NCBI RefSeq assembly: GCF_019308355.1
Contig: NZ_JAAGKM010000010.1
Location: forward strand, 1 to 64,000
DNA from: Empedobacter falsenii
Lineage (GTDB): Bacteria; Bacteroidota; Bacteroidia; Flavobacteriales; Weeksellaceae
DNA: 64,000 nucleotides
Direction of reading: 5' to 3'
Below, piece after piece: positions 16,564 through 27,532 of the stretch; the first letter of the stretch is position 1, and each line of letters starts with the position of its first letter. A program made the position numbers and the translations under genes. The notes under the pieces are model-generated. The model saw nothing but the letters and a program-made list of their open reading frames with translations, was not told the DNA's origin and ran no database searches.

Positions 16564-19353
16564 ATGGATCGTTTTTCGTTTTTAAATGCCGCTCATTTAG
16601 AGTTTATAGGCGACTTATATGATCAATACGTCCAATATCCGGATAGTATTGAACCAAGTTGGAAAGCTTTTTTCCAAGGGTATGACTTTGCGAATGCAAC
16701 ATATGATGGAGAGCCATTATTTGCACCAGCAACACAAACAGCTCCTAACAAAGCTAGTCAAACAACGCAAGCAGTAGTTAATCCTGCAGTAGTATCTCAA
16801 GTTCCAGACAACGTACAGAAAGAATTTAAAGTAATCAATTTGATTGATGCTTACCGTTCTCGTGGACATTTGTTTACTAAGACTAACCCAGTTAGAGCGC
16901 GTAGAACTTTTGAACCTTCATTAGACATCAAGAACTTCGGTTTGACAGATGCCGATTTAGGATTGACATTCAATGCTGGTGAAATTTTAGGTATTGGTGG
17001 ACCAATCACTTTACGTGAAATCATTGGACACTTAGAAAACATGTACTGCGAATCTATCGGAATCGAGTATATGTATGTAAGAGAACCTCAAAGAATTAAT
17101 TGGATTCAGAATTGGTTAAACCAAAACTTGAATCAACCAAAATTATCTAAGGAGGAGAAAGAACGTGTTTTAGAAAAGTTGAATGAAGCAACTGCTTTTG
17201 AAAACTTTATGCACACGAAATATGTTGGACAAAAACGTTTCTCAGTAGAAGGAAATGAATCTTTAATTCCTGCTTTGGATACATTGATTAACCGTTCTGC
17301 AGATCACGGCGTACAAGAGGTTATCGTAGGGATGGCTCACCGTGGTCGTTTGAATGTTTTGGCTAACATTTTTGGAAAATCATATTCTCAAATCTTTTCA
17401 GAATTCGAAGGAAAAGCTTTTGATACAGATTTAATGGCTGGTGATGTTAAATATCACATGGGATCATCAAATCAAATCAAAGCATTGAATGGAAAAGATA
17501 TCCGAATCAATTTAGCACCAAATCCATCTCACTTAGAGACTGTAGATGCAGTTGTAGAAGGGATTACACGTGCAAAAGTTGAGGAAGATTACAAAGATGA
17601 TTATTCTAAAATTATTCCAATCTTAATTCATGGTGATGCTGCTGTAGCTGGACAAGGAATCGTTTACGAGGTTGTTCAAATGGCAGGATTAGACGGATAT
17701 AAAACAGGTGGTACAGTACACGTTGTGGTAAATAACCAAGTTGGGTTTACAACAAACTATTTAGATGCGCGTACATCTACATATTGTACAGATGTTGCTA
17801 AAGTAACATTGTCTCCTGTAATGCATGTAAATTCTGATGATGTAGAAGCGGTAGTTCACGCTTTCCGTTTTGCAGCAGATTATCGTGCAGAATTCGGTTC
17901 TGATGTATTCATCGATTTATTAGGATACCGTAAATATGGACATAACGAAGGTGATGAACCAAAATTCACTCAACCTAAATTATATAACTTAATCGCTAAA
18001 CACCCAAATCCTCGTGAAATTTACAAGGATAAATTATTAAAAGAAGGTGTAATAGGAGAAGAAATCGTTAAACAAAAAGAAGCAGAATTTAAAGCTCTAT
18101 TAGAAACGAATTTCGAAGCTTCTAAAGAAATTGAGCGTAATCACATTTTCCCTTTCATGCCAGAAGAGTGGGAAGGATTTGAAATTGCTGATGATGCAAA
18201 AGTTTTTGAACAAGCAAATACTTCTTACGACGAAGCAAAATTAAAAGAAATTGCAAAAGCTGTTTCTACAGTTCCTGAAGGTAAAAAATTAATCAAAAAA
18301 GTTTCTCGTTTAATTGAAGGACGTGGAAAAATGATTGAGGAAGATAAAATTGACTGGGGATTAGGAGAAGCTTTAGCTTTCGGTTCTATCTTAACAGACG
18401 GACGTAACGTGCGTGTTTCTGGGGAAGATGTAGAACGTGGAACTTTCTCTCACCGTCATGCGGTTGTAAAAACTGAAGACACAGAAGAAGAAATTATCTT
18501 ATTAAACCATATCAATAATGAACAAGGTCAATTAAGAATCTATAATTCATTATTATCTGAGTATGCAGTTTTAGGTTTTGATTATGGATATGCAATGGCA
18601 AATCCTAAAGCGTTAACTATTTGGGAAGCTCAATTTGGAGATTTCGTGAATGGAGCGCAAATCGTAATCGACCAATATATTTCTGCAGCAGAAGATAAAT
18701 GGAAATTACAAAATGGTTTAGTAATGTTATTGCCTCATGGATATGAAGGGCAAGGAGCAGAGCACTCTTCAGCACGTTTAGAGCGTTTCTTACAAATGTG
18801 TGCTGGTAACAATATGTTTGTTGCAAATATCACAACTCCAGCTAACTTCTTCCACGCATTAAGAAGACAGGTTGTAACAGATTACCGCAAACCATTGGTT
18901 GTAATGTCACCAAAATCATTATTACGTCATCCATCAGCAGTATCATCATTAGCAGATTTCGCAAATGGAGGTTTCCAAGAAATCATCGAAGATGTAACAG
19001 TAGATGCGAAAAAAGTGAAAAAAGTAGTTTTCTGTTCAGGAAAAATCTACTACGATTTAGACAAAAAACGCCAAGAATTAGGTGATAAAGAAACTGCAAT
19101 TATTCGTTTAGAGCAATTATATCCTTTAAATGAAGAAAAAGTAGATGCTATCATCTCTAAATTTGGTAATGCTAAATTGGTTTGGGCACAAGAAGAACCA
19201 GAAAATATGGGAGCTTGGATGTATATCTTACGTAAGTTAAGAAAATATCCATTCGACGTAGTTTCTCCAGCAGAAAGTGCTGCAACAGCACCAGGTTCAA
19301 GTAAACGTTGGGCTGCAATTTACGAAGAGGTAATTAATAAAGTATTCAATTAA
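16564..19353 (+). CDS. sucA: 2-Oxoglutarate dehydrogenase E1 component
   Basis: E1 decarboxylates 2-oxoglutarate with thiamine diphosphate and hands the succinyl group to E2. The 929-residue protein has the N-terminal E1o segment (FLNAAHLEFIGDLYDQYVQ type), the substrate/ThDP region GMAHRGRLNVLANI (about 256-269), GDAAVAGQGIVYE (about 358-370) with the Mg-binding region VVVNNQVGFTT, and the transketolase-like C-terminal half with LPHGYEGQGAEHSSAR. Length fits the family. It is followed by sucB after 18 bp; E3 (lpd) is elsewhere. Confidence 0.98.
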   Translation: MDRFSFLNAAHLEFIGDLYDQYVQYPDSIEPSWKAFFQGYDFANATYDGEPLFAPATQTAPNKASQTTQAVVNPAVVSQVPDNVQKEFKVINLIDAYRSRGHLFTKTNPVRARRTFEPSLDIKNFGLTDADLGLTFNAGEILGIGGPITLREIIGHLENMYCESIGIEYMYVREPQRINWIQNWLNQNLNQPKLSKEEKERVLEKLNEATAFENFMHTKYVGQKRFSVEGNESLIPALDTLINRSADHGVQEVIVGMAHRGRLNVLANIFGKSYSQIFSEFEGKAFDTDLMAGDVKYHMGSSNQIKALNGKDIRINLAPNPSHLETVDAVVEGITRAKVEEDYKDDYSKIIPILIHGDAAVAGQGIVYEVVQMAGLDGYKTGGTVHVVVNNQVGFTTNYLDARTSTYCTDVAKVTLSPVMHVNSDDVEAVVHAFRFAADYRAEFGSDVFIDLLGYRKYGHNEGDEPKFTQPKLYNLIAKHPNPREIYKDKLLKEGVIGEEIVKQKEAEFKALLETNFEASKEIERNHIFPFMPEEWEGFEIADDAKVFEQANTSYDEAKLKEIAKAVSTVPEGKKLIKKVSRLIEGRGKMIEEDKIDWGLGEALAFGSILTDGRNVRVSGEDVERGTFSHRHAVVKTEDTEEEIILLNHINNEQGQLRIYNSLLSEYAVLGFDYGYAMANPKALTIWEAQFGDFVNGAQIVIDQYISAAEDKWKLQNGLVMLLPHGYEGQGAEHSSARLERFLQMCAGNNMFVANITTPANFFHALRRQVVTDYRKPLVVMSPKSLLRHPSAVSSLADFANGGFQEIIEDVTVDAKKVKKVVFCSGKIYYDLDKKRQELGDKETAIIRLEQLYPLNEEKVDAIISKFGNAKLVWAQEEPENMGAWMYILRKLRKYPFDVVSPAESAATAPGSSKRWAAIYEEVINKVFN

Positions 19354-19371
19354 AAAATAAAGCTAATAGAT

Positions 19372-20604
19372 ATGTTAGAAATGAAAGTCCCATCACCAGG
19401 GGAATCAATCACAGAAGTAGAGATCGCTACGTGGTTAGTAAAAGACGGTGATTACGTAGAAAAAGACCAAGCAATTGCTGAGGTTGACTCAGATAAAGCA
19501 ACATTAGAATTACCAGCAGAAGAAAGTGGAATTATCACTTTGAAAGCGGAAGAAGGTGATGTTGTAGAAGTAGGACAAGTTGTTTGTCTTATTGATACAT
19601 CAGCTGCTAAACCAGAAGGAGGAAGCGCTCCAGCTGCAGAAGCACCAAAAGCTGAGGTTAAAGAAGAAGTAAAAGCTGCTCCAGCTCCAGTTGCTACGCC
19701 AGCACCTGCTGCTCCAGCTGCAACTTACGCTACGGGAACTCCATCTCCAGCGGCTAAAAAAGTTTTAGACGAAAAAGGTATCGATGCTTCTCAAGTAAAA
19801 GGTTCAGGACGTGACGGACGTATCACTCAAGATGATGCAGCTCGTTTTACACCAGCAATGGGAACTTCTACTCAAGGAACTCGTGCTCAATCAGAGAAAA
19901 AATTATCATCATTACGTCGTAAAATTGCACAACGTTTAGTTTCTGTTAAAAATGAAACTGCAATGTTAACTACATTCAACGAAGTTGATATGTCTGCAAT
20001 TTTTGCTTTACGTAACCAATATAAAGACGAATTCAAAGCTAAACACGGTGTTGGTTTAGGATTCATGTCTTTCTTTACAAAAGCAGTTACACGCGCATTA
20101 GAGTTATACCCAGACGTAAACTCTATGATTGACGGTGACTACCAAGTAAAATTTGACTTTGCTGACGTTTCTGTTGCAGTATCAGGACCAAAAGGTTTAA
20201 TGGTGCCAGTTGTACGTAATGCAGAAAACTTAACTTTCCGTGGTGTTGAGCAATCTATCAAAGATTTAGCAATCAAAGTACGTGACGGAAAAATTTCTGT
20301 TGATGAAATGACAGGAGGTACATTTACAATCACTAATGGTGGTGTATTTGGATCTATGATGTCTACACCAATCATCAACCCACCTCAATCAGGTATCTTA
20401 GGAATGCACAATATCGTTGAGCGTCCAGTTGTTAAAAACGGACAAATTGTTATCGCTCCAATGATGTATGTTGCTTTATCTTATGACCACCGTATCATCG
20501 ACGGACGCGAATCTGTAGGATTCTTAGTTGCTGTTAAAGAAGCGGTAGAAGATCCATTAAACGTATTAATGGGAGGTGACGTTAAAAGAGCTTTAGAATT
20601 GTAA
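19372..20604 (+). CDS. sucB: 2-Oxoglutarate dehydrogenase E2 (dihydrolipoyl succinyltransferase)
   Basis: E2 transfers succinyl from lipoate to CoA and forms the core of the complex. The 410-residue protein has one lipoyl domain with the modified Lys42 ([11 protein letters not shown]), an Ala/Pro linker (about 80-115), the E1/E3-binding domain (about 120-157, [17 protein letters not shown]) and a catalytic domain ending with [12 protein letters not shown], with His373 and Asp377 as the catalytic pair. Same operon as sucA, closed by the terminator at 20637. Confidence 0.98.
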   Translation: MLEMKVPSPGESITEVEIATWLVKDGDYVEKDQAIAEVDSDKATLELPAEESGIITLKAEEGDVVEVGQVVCLIDTSAAKPEGGSAPAAEAPKAEVKEEVKAAPAPVATPAPAAPAATYATGTPSPAAKKVLDEKGIDASQVKGSGRDGRITQDDAARFTPAMGTSTQGTRAQSEKKLSSLRRKIAQRLVSVKNETAMLTTFNEVDMSAIFALRNQYKDEFKAKHGVGLGFMSFFTKAVTRALELYPDVNSMIDGDYQVKFDFADVSVAVSGPKGLMVPVVRNAENLTFRGVEQSIKDLAIKVRDGKISVDEMTGGTFTITNGGVFGSMMSTPIINPPQSGILGMHNIVERPVVKNGQIVIAPMMYVALSYDHRIIDGRESVGFLVAVKEAVEDPLNVLMGGDVKRALEL

Positions 20605-20636
20605 TACATAAAAACATTCTAACAATCCATAAATTG

Positions 20637-20664
20637 AAAGCCATTCGAAAGAATGGCTTTTTTG
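20637..20664. terminator. Terminator of sucAB
   Basis: A perfect 10-bp stem AAAGCCATTC/GAATGGCTTT with GAAA tetraloop, followed by T. It also lies just past the end of the convergent gene at 20680. Confidence 0.92.
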
Positions 20665-20679
20665 GTTTATAAGTTTAGA

Positions 20680-22992
20680 TTACCTAATTCTACCTTCCTC
20701 TTCATTTACTTTATTCTCTTTCGAGATGGTTTTATTCAATCGGCCAAAATTATATTTAACTCCAACTGTTAGTTCTTGATAATCGACTAAAAATAGATTT
20801 TTAGAACTTATTTTATCATAATTCAATGTTTGGCTAAATTTCATTTGTTTGAATAAATCATTGAAACGAATAGAAAAATCAAAGTTTTTGTATGATTTTG
20901 TCAATCCAAGATTAACGATAACTTGAGAATTTCGATCATAAATTCCTTCAGTTCGTTTACTTAACCAATATCCATCAACCATAAAGTTGAAATCTTTTCC
21001 CAATTTAAAATTGTGATTAGAGTATAAATAGATATACGGAATCGATTTTTTTAACACAGCTTTTTCATCAATTATTTTACTATGAATCATAGCTAAACTA
21101 ATTTGTGTTGACCAAAATTTATATTCGAATGGAACATCCAAAGCAACAGAAATGTTTTTTTCTTTTTCAAAATTAATCGTTGTAAATGTTGAAATATTTC
21201 TCACATCATCATAAATCAACGTATAATTCATCGGATTTTTACTTTGATAATACGTCACATTCATGTTCCATTTTTTTAATGAATAATTCGCTGAAAATGT
21301 GTCGGTGTAAGTAGGTAAAATATTAAAATTTCCACTGTATTCGATATAAGGACTTCCGTACAAATTCCCAGAAGAAAGATTGCTGTAATTCGGTCTGTCA
21401 ATCGTACGTTTATAGTAAATTGTTAACGCATTTTTATTATCAAAAGTGTAATTAATTTCTGCATTCGGAAACCAATCGATGTATTTTTTATCAATATCCG
21501 AAAGTTGTTTTATTTCATCAAAACCTTTAGAATTAGTCGTTTCTGTTCTTAATCCAGCTTTATAATTCCATTTTTCATAATTTTTAGTGTATTGCAAATA
21601 GGCGGAAAGATTCAGTTCTTTGAAATTATAAAGAAATTCTTCTGATGATTGTTGAGGAAAAAATGTTTCATTATTCGTCTCAGATTTTGCATGCGTAAAA
21701 CGTCCTCCAAATTCAATTTTTTGATCAGATTCAAACTTTTTCTCTACATCAAATTTTCCTGCAAAAACCTTAAGACGATATTTTTGATAGCGCGATTGAT
21801 TGTATTCGACATCATTCTCATTAATCTTATTGTAAAAATCATATGTTGTTCCTGTGTTATAAATCGTGTATTGTAAACCTGTTAAAATACTTGCATCGAT
21901 TGACTTAATATTTTTATTGTAATTCACCAAAGTATTCACAAAATTTCGATGATTTTCATTATCATTTAACGTTAAAATAGATTGATTTTCATTGTTTTCG
22001 GTATATTCTGTTTTGGTTTCAAGCAAACCTTTATCTTTTCTCAAATTTGAATTAATAGCAAACGAAAAATAATCTCCAGATTCATTTAATTCCTGAAAAA
22101 AGCTTGTGTTTACAATAAAATGTGGACGTTTCGTTTGCGATTTTATGAAATAATTGGACTGAATATTTTTGTCTTTTATGTGATAATCGAATCCATTTCC
22201 TTCCCATGGATTTAGTTGATTATAAGATGCGTTCAGTTTAAATTCGCTTTTATTTTTACGAATTTGAAAAGTCGAATTGAAATAATTATTAAACTTTCTT
22301 TTGAACGATAATGTTTCTTGTAAAGTCAATTTTAAACCTTCTTTTTTACTTTTCTTTAGATTAATTTTTACGACAGATTTTCCATTTGCTTCATATTTAG
22401 CAGAAGGGTTTTTGATAATTTCAATCGATTTTATGTCCTCAATTGCTAAACTCGAAATGGTAGAAAAATCAACTTGTTGATCGTCCAAATACAACAAAGG
22501 GTTTCCTTTTCCAATAATTGTCAATGTTTCTTGATCTGCGCCTAACATGACGCTTGGTAATTTTGAAAATAATTCTTTAGTTGTAGCAAGTTTATTAAAA
22601 TTTGAATTGGCGACATCAATATTATAATTGCCATTTTCTATTTTGAAAGTTTCTTTTTTTCCATTGATTATAACTTCATCAATTTGTACAGTTTCATCAA
22701 TGTTTAAGTGAAATGTTTTATTTTCGTTCAAATAAAAAGGTTCTTCATCTTGAATATTATTGTCATAAATAACAGAAATTAAATAGATTTTAGGTTCTAA
22801 ATTTTCAAAGTTAAATTTAGAATTTTCAGTTTCAATTGTTTGAATAACATTTTGAAATTCATCGTATAAAATAACTTTTGCGTGAATTGTTTTTGACTCT
22901 TTTTCTGATGAAATATATCCTGTAATCGAATATTTTTCTTGTGCAAAAGCAAAAGAGCTAATCAAAATGAGAATTAATTGTAGAAACTTCAT
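20680..22992 (-). CDS. Outer-membrane beta-barrel protein, TonB-dependent-receptor-like
   Basis: A 770-residue protein with a signal peptide (1-17, ending AFAQ), a carboxypeptidase-like beta-sandwich (about 22-95), a plug-like region (about 105-210 with 'IEIIKNPSAKYEANG') and a long C-terminal barrel of the outer-membrane beta-barrel family. It resembles the smaller flavobacterial barrel proteins rather than SusC; there is no SusD partner. The first residues of the barrel (about 215 on) have alternating aromatic strands. Cargo unknown. It is divergent from a TPR-AraC regulator (about 125-bp gap), which may control it. Confidence 0.85.
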   Translation of the reverse strand: MKFLQLILILISSFAFAQEKYSITGYISSEKESKTIHAKVILYDEFQNVIQTIETENSKFNFENLEPKIYLISVIYDNNIQDEEPFYLNENKTFHLNIDETVQIDEVIINGKKETFKIENGNYNIDVANSNFNKLATTKELFSKLPSVMLGADQETLTIIGKGNPLLYLDDQQVDFSTISSLAIEDIKSIEIIKNPSAKYEANGKSVVKINLKKSKKEGLKLTLQETLSFKRKFNNYFNSTFQIRKNKSEFKLNASYNQLNPWEGNGFDYHIKDKNIQSNYFIKSQTKRPHFIVNTSFFQELNESGDYFSFAINSNLRKDKGLLETKTEYTENNENQSILTLNDNENHRNFVNTLVNYNKNIKSIDASILTGLQYTIYNTGTTYDFYNKINENDVEYNQSRYQKYRLKVFAGKFDVEKKFESDQKIEFGGRFTHAKSETNNETFFPQQSSEEFLYNFKELNLSAYLQYTKNYEKWNYKAGLRTETTNSKGFDEIKQLSDIDKKYIDWFPNAEINYTFDNKNALTIYYKRTIDRPNYSNLSSGNLYGSPYIEYSGNFNILPTYTDTFSANYSLKKWNMNVTYYQSKNPMNYTLIYDDVRNISTFTTINFEKEKNISVALDVPFEYKFWSTQISLAMIHSKIIDEKAVLKKSIPYIYLYSNHNFKLGKDFNFMVDGYWLSKRTEGIYDRNSQVIVNLGLTKSYKNFDFSIRFNDLFKQMKFSQTLNYDKISSKNLFLVDYQELTVGVKYNFGRLNKTISKENKVNEEEGRIR

Positions 22993-23116
22993 AATAAAAT
23001 TGTGTTGATTATTGTTTTACTTACATTTAGAGGAAGTAAAATTTTTGTTTGAACAATTTTAATTTATATTTTTAAATGTTTTTTATCAACTTGGTGTCAA
23101 ATGATAATTGTTTACA

Positions 23117-24691
23117 ATGTTATTTAAATTAAAGAAATATAATATGTTACGTTTTATAATTTCGGGAAATAGGCTTCTTAAATTTATTATAGTTATTCTA
23201 TTCATATTCAGTTCAGTAAATATGTTTGGAAAAACACAAAAAGATAAAGCTGAATTTTTACGTCAAAAAAATAATGATTTGGTTGAAGAAAATCTTCGAA
23301 TTATTGATTCTACGATTTCAACAGCTTATCGGTTGAATGATAAAGTTGTGTTGAGTGAAGCTTATATCGAAAAAGGAAATTATTTTTTGGAGCAACGTAA
23401 TTACAATAATGCTTTGAAAAATTTCACCATTTCGAAACAACTATCAACTGAAATAAAAGATGATTTTACATTTTATTCTTCGCTTGTAGGAATTGCGAAA
23501 ACAAAAGAAAACTTACATGAAATAAAGGAATCTATAGAATTGTATGAAGCTTCTTTACCATATTTCGAGAAATATAAACATCAGTCAAAATCGTTTAGTA
23601 TTTACCTTTCCATTCTTGGGAAATTGTCTTATTTATATAGCAAAACAAATCATCTGAACAAAAGTGATTATTACAACAAAATTGAATTATCTGAAACGGT
23701 TGATACGGTAAATTATCAATATGCTTTGAAGAATAAAGGAATTATTGATTTCTACAAAAAAGATTATAATTCGGCATTTAATACATTGAAAAAAGCACAA
23801 CAAGCTTTCTGGAAGCAAAATGATATCAAATGGTATGTGATTTCGGAGCAATTTTTAGGTGAAATTTTATATCAACAAAAGCGAAATAGAGAAGCAATTC
23901 AATATTTTGAAAATGTTGTGGAATTCTCAAAACAATATAAAATTCTTGATGAAGAACTGCGACTTTCTTATGAACGAGTAGTTGAATACAACGAGAAATA
24001 TGGAAATAGTCGAGATAAATTATTATCTGTAAATAATTTATTGTCTTTTGATAGTTTATTTTATGTGGCTGATCATACTGTTTTGAAAACAAATCTCGAG
24101 AAATATGAAAATACATTCCTGAAAACTGAACGAAATTTATTGAAAGAAAAGAATCAAAACTTCAAAAGAACTTCATTTTTTGGTTTAGTAATAATTCTAA
24201 TTTTTGGTGGAATTATTTTTTATAAAATGAATCAAAAACATCAAAAAAAGAAGAATTATTTACAAAAATGTCTTGATGAAATAACAATACCTGAGTTAGA
24301 TATTAAGGAAGAAAATCAATTAGAAAAAACAAAATTCGAAGTTGAAATTGATGAAGATTTTGAACAAAGTTTGCAATTATTTGAAGAACAAAAGTTGTTT
24401 CTAAATCCAAAATTTTCGTTGAATGATTTGGTTCTAGAATTGAACGCCAATCGAACAATTGTGTCAAATTATATTAATCGTTCGAGATCGAAAAATTTTA
24501 ACCAATATATCAATGAATTGAGAATTAATCATCTTTTGAAACGAATTGAAAATGAGCCAAATCTCAAAAAATACACAATTGATGCGTTGGCAGAAGAAAC
24601 AGGTTTTAATTCGAGAAAGACTTTTTCAGATGCTTTTTTGGAACATACAGGTTTTCGTCCGTCAAATTATATCAAGAAAAACACTTTTTAA
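23117..24691 (+). CDS. TPR-containing membrane regulator with AraC DNA-binding domain
   Basis: A one-component regulator of a kind frequent in Flavobacteriia: N-terminal signal or anchor helix, a row of tetratricopeptide repeats (about 60-310), one transmembrane helix (about 350-370, FFGLVIILIFGGIIFY) and a C-terminal AraC-type helix-turn-helix (about 430-522, ending DAFLEHTGFRPSNYIKK). The frame is open from TTG 23108; ATG 23117 is given, but ATG 23144 directly before the hydrophobic segment MLRFIISGNRLLKFIIVIL is equally likely. It sits between the barrel protein and the GH110 gene and so may regulate either. Confidence 0.85.
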   Translation: MLFKLKKYNMLRFIISGNRLLKFIIVILFIFSSVNMFGKTQKDKAEFLRQKNNDLVEENLRIIDSTISTAYRLNDKVVLSEAYIEKGNYFLEQRNYNNALKNFTISKQLSTEIKDDFTFYSSLVGIAKTKENLHEIKESIELYEASLPYFEKYKHQSKSFSIYLSILGKLSYLYSKTNHLNKSDYYNKIELSETVDTVNYQYALKNKGIIDFYKKDYNSAFNTLKKAQQAFWKQNDIKWYVISEQFLGEILYQQKRNREAIQYFENVVEFSKQYKILDEELRLSYERVVEYNEKYGNSRDKLLSVNNLLSFDSLFYVADHTVLKTNLEKYENTFLKTERNLLKEKNQNFKRTSFFGLVIILIFGGIIFYKMNQKHQKKKNYLQKCLDEITIPELDIKEENQLEKTKFEVEIDEDFEQSLQLFEEQKLFLNPKFSLNDLVLELNANRTIVSNYINRSRSKNFNQYINELRINHLLKRIENEPNLKKYTIDALAEETGFNSRKTFSDAFLEHTGFRPSNYIKKNTF

Positions 24692-24745
24692 CAAATACAT
24701 TGTTGTGTAATACAAATTATTGAAGTATTTTAGATTATTAATGAT

Positions 24746-26628
24746 ATGAATAATTCAGGGAATTCTCCTGACACTAAACTCAATTTATTAATGATTTTAA
24801 ATTCTTTAAAAAAGCAAGCGTTTTTTCTTATGTTAATGCTTTTTTTTATGCATGCACATGCAAGTTCTTCTAAAGTTTATGATTTATCTAACTACGGTAT
24901 TCAGCCGAATACAGGTGAAAATATTAGTTTAACAATCAATCAAACGATTCAAAAAATTATTTCCGAAGTAGGAAAAGATGTTCCTATAACAATCAAGTTT
25001 AAGAAAGGACGTTATGATTTTCATACCGAAGGAACGCAATCCAAACAGTATTATATTTCTAATCACGATCAAGATAATCCGAAAAAAGTTGGGATTGCTT
25101 TAGAAGGTTATAACAATATTACGTTAGATGGTCAAGGCTCAGACTTTATTTTTCATGGACGTATTTTACCAATTTCATTGATTAGTAATCGTAATTTAAT
25201 GCTAAAAAATATCAATATAGATTTTGAACAACCTCAAATTTGTCAAGTCAAAATTCTAGAAAATGATGTAGAAGCTGGAACTATAACTTACCAAATCGCT
25301 CCTTGGGTGACGTATAAAATAAAAGCTGGAACATTTTATAACACTGGAGAAGATTGGGAAATGCAGCCTACAGCGGGAATTGCTTTTGAAGCGGATACAA
25401 AACATATTGTTTACAACACAAGTGATATTGCAGTTGGAACTAAAAATGTTGAAGAAATTTCGAATGGAATTATCAAAGCAAAAAATTGGAAAAACCCAAA
25501 GTTAATTCTAGGAACTGTGATTGCAATGCGCAGTTGGTATCGCCCGAATCCAGGTATTTTTGTTCACAAAGGGAAAGATATAAAATTACAAAATTTGACG
25601 GTGCATTGACGGTGCATTATTCGGAAGGAATGGGTTTGTTGGCACAGTTAACAGAGAATATCTATTTAGATAATTTCAATGTTTCGTTGAGAGGAAAAGA
25701 TGATCCGAGATATTTTACGGCGCAGGCAGATGCTACGCATTTTTCTGGTTGTAAAGGAGTTATTGTTTCTAAAAATGGATTGTACGAAAATATGATGGAT
25801 GATGCAATTAATATTCACGGAACTTATCTAAAAATCCTTAAAAAATTAGATGATAAAACACTTATTGCAAAATACATGCATGAGCAAACTTATGGATTTG
25901 ACTGGGGTTACAAAGGAGATTTGGTGCAGTTTATACAAGCGAAAACGATGGAACTTTGGAATGATAATAATTCAATAGAATCGATTGAAGTGATTCGTAA
26001 GGATAATTCAGATCCAATTCGTGAATTTAAAATTGTATTGACAAAATCATTGGATAAATCTATTGATCCAACAACAATGAATATTGGAATAGAAAATTTG
26101 ACTTGGACTCCAAAAGTAGAATTTAAAGGAAATACAATTCGAAATAATCGTGCAAGAGGAGCATTATTCAGTACGCCGCAAACAACTATTGTAGAAGATA
26201 ATCTTTTTGATCATACGTCTGGTACAGCGATTCTTTTGTGTGGTGATAGTAATGGTTGGTACGAAACAGGCTCTACGAGAGATATTACGATTAGAAATAA
26301 TAAATTTATCAATTCGCTTACTAATATGTTTCAGTTTACAAATGCTGTGATTTCAATTTATCCCGAAATTCCAGATTTGAAAAATCAAAAGAAATATTTT
26401 CATAGTGGAATTAAAATTGAGAAAAATTATTTCGAAACGTTTGATAAACCAATTTTATATGCAAAATCTGTAGACAGAATTATTTTTTCGAACAACAAAA
26501 TAAAAACAAACTCAGATTATCCAGCTTTTCATTGGAATAAGAAAGAAATATTTTTTGAGCGCATCATAAACGAAACGATCAAAAACAATACAAACGATGG
26601 AAAACCGATGGTTTATCCTTCAAAATAA
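24746..26628 (+). pseudogene. glaB: GH110 alpha-1,3-galactosidase, frameshifted by an 11-bp duplication
   Basis: Two overlapping frames, 24746-25609 and the frame ending at 26628, together encode about 620 residues that follow the Bacteroides GH110 exo-alpha-1,3-galactosidase (cleaves Gal-alpha-1,3-Gal and blood-group B ends) throughout: signal peptide from ATG 24791, YYISNHDQDNPKKVGIALEG, DGQGSDFIFHGR, then EGMGLLAQLTENI, DPRYFTAQADATHFSGCKG, MMDDAINIHGTY (25792-25827; acidic pair belonging to the active site) and GTAILLCGDSNGW. The break is a tandem duplication of TTGACGGTGCA at 25595-25605 and 25606-25616. Deleting one copy gives the expected KLTVHYSEGMG. As written, translation stops at 25609, before the catalytic residues. 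Parallel beta-helix enzyme, exported. Confidence 0.9.
25595..25616 (+). repeat. 11-bp perfect tandem duplication causing the GH110 frameshift
   Basis: Two back-to-back copies of TTGACGGTGCA (25595-25605, 25606-25616). The length is not a multiple of three; the first copy leads into TGA at 25607-25609, while removal of one copy rejoins the two open frames. Confidence 0.95.
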
Positions 26629-26739
26629 TCTCAAGAACCATTCGAAAGAGTGTTTTTTTTTTTGTGTCTTACTTTAACAATTATTTAAAATTTTATTCTG
26701 GATTAATCTAATATCTTTAGAATACAATAATTATTAACC

Positions 26740-27471
26740 ATGAAAAAGACATTTACTCTCATAGCATTTACAGTGTTTCTTGTAAATTCTTATAGCCAAA
26801 AAGGACCGAATATATCTTCGGAAATTGAGAATTCTGTATTGTTGAATGATTACAATGTAACGATTCAACAACGATTAAGAACTATAGAATTGAATCTTCA
26901 AGAAGTTGTTTTTTCTGAAAAATTTATCAATTCTACGAATGGTAAAGAATATATTTTTACAATAAAAAGTGACAAAAATGATGAGTTGTATAACGAATTT
27001 ACTAAGATTGATACAAGCAAATCTTTGCAAAAATTAGATTATGCGCCATTTAATATTACAACTATTACAAAGAATGAAACGGAAAAGAAAAGAGTTTTTT
27101 ATAACGAAGATTTAGAGAATTTTTTCAATAAAATTAAAAGTCAATATTCGCAAGATATTTACAATTTTATGAGAGAACTTCCATCAGGAAAATATTCGTA
27201 CGATTTTAAAATTAATCAGCGAATAAAAGATGATTCTCAGAAAACAAATCTTGTAAAACAGGTTGAAAAAGTATTGACAGAACAAAATGCTTTGAATGAT
27301 AATCCATTTGAACAGCCACTAATCTTAGTGAATAAAAAAGAAAAATTTTACAATCAGCTTGAAGAATTGGATGCCTCAATACAACCAACAATTAACTATC
27401 TTGATCAAAAAACAGCTAAATCTACATATTTTGGCTATTTCAAAAATGGTGTAGTTTTGATTACTTATTAA
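26740..27471 (+). CDS. Secreted protein of unknown function
   Basis: A 243-residue protein with a typical signal peptide (1-19, ending NSYSQ). The mature part is rich in Lys, Asn and Thr and has no cysteines in a lipobox context, no membrane helix and no motif I recognise. It lies 111 bp after the GH110 gene and ends before the terminator at 27483; it has no obvious promoter of its own, so it could be read with or without the upstream gene. Confidence 0.6.
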   Translation: MKKTFTLIAFTVFLVNSYSQKGPNISSEIENSVLLNDYNVTIQQRLRTIELNLQEVVFSEKFINSTNGKEYIFTIKSDKNDELYNEFTKIDTSKSLQKLDYAPFNITTITKNETEKKRVFYNEDLENFFNKIKSQYSQDIYNFMRELPSGKYSYDFKINQRIKDDSQKTNLVKQVEKVLTEQNALNDNPFEQPLILVNKKEKFYNQLEELDASIQPTINYLDQKTAKSTYFGYFKNGVVLITY

Positions 27472-27482
27472 TAGTTACACAT

Positions 27483-27514
27483 AAAAAAAGCAATCCAATT
27501 GGATTGCTTTTTTT
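27483..27514. terminator. Bidirectional terminator
   Basis: A 14-bp stem (27483-27496 with 27501-27514, loop AATT) between the converging genes ending at 27471 and 27533. Confidence 0.92.
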
Positions 27515-27532
27515 ATTATTATATGAAATTGA

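Noticed and set aside
25486-25603. Start of an independent second gene at 25486
   Set aside because: The first 38 codons of that frame are the out-of-frame reading of the upstream GH110 coding region; real coding begins at the duplication.
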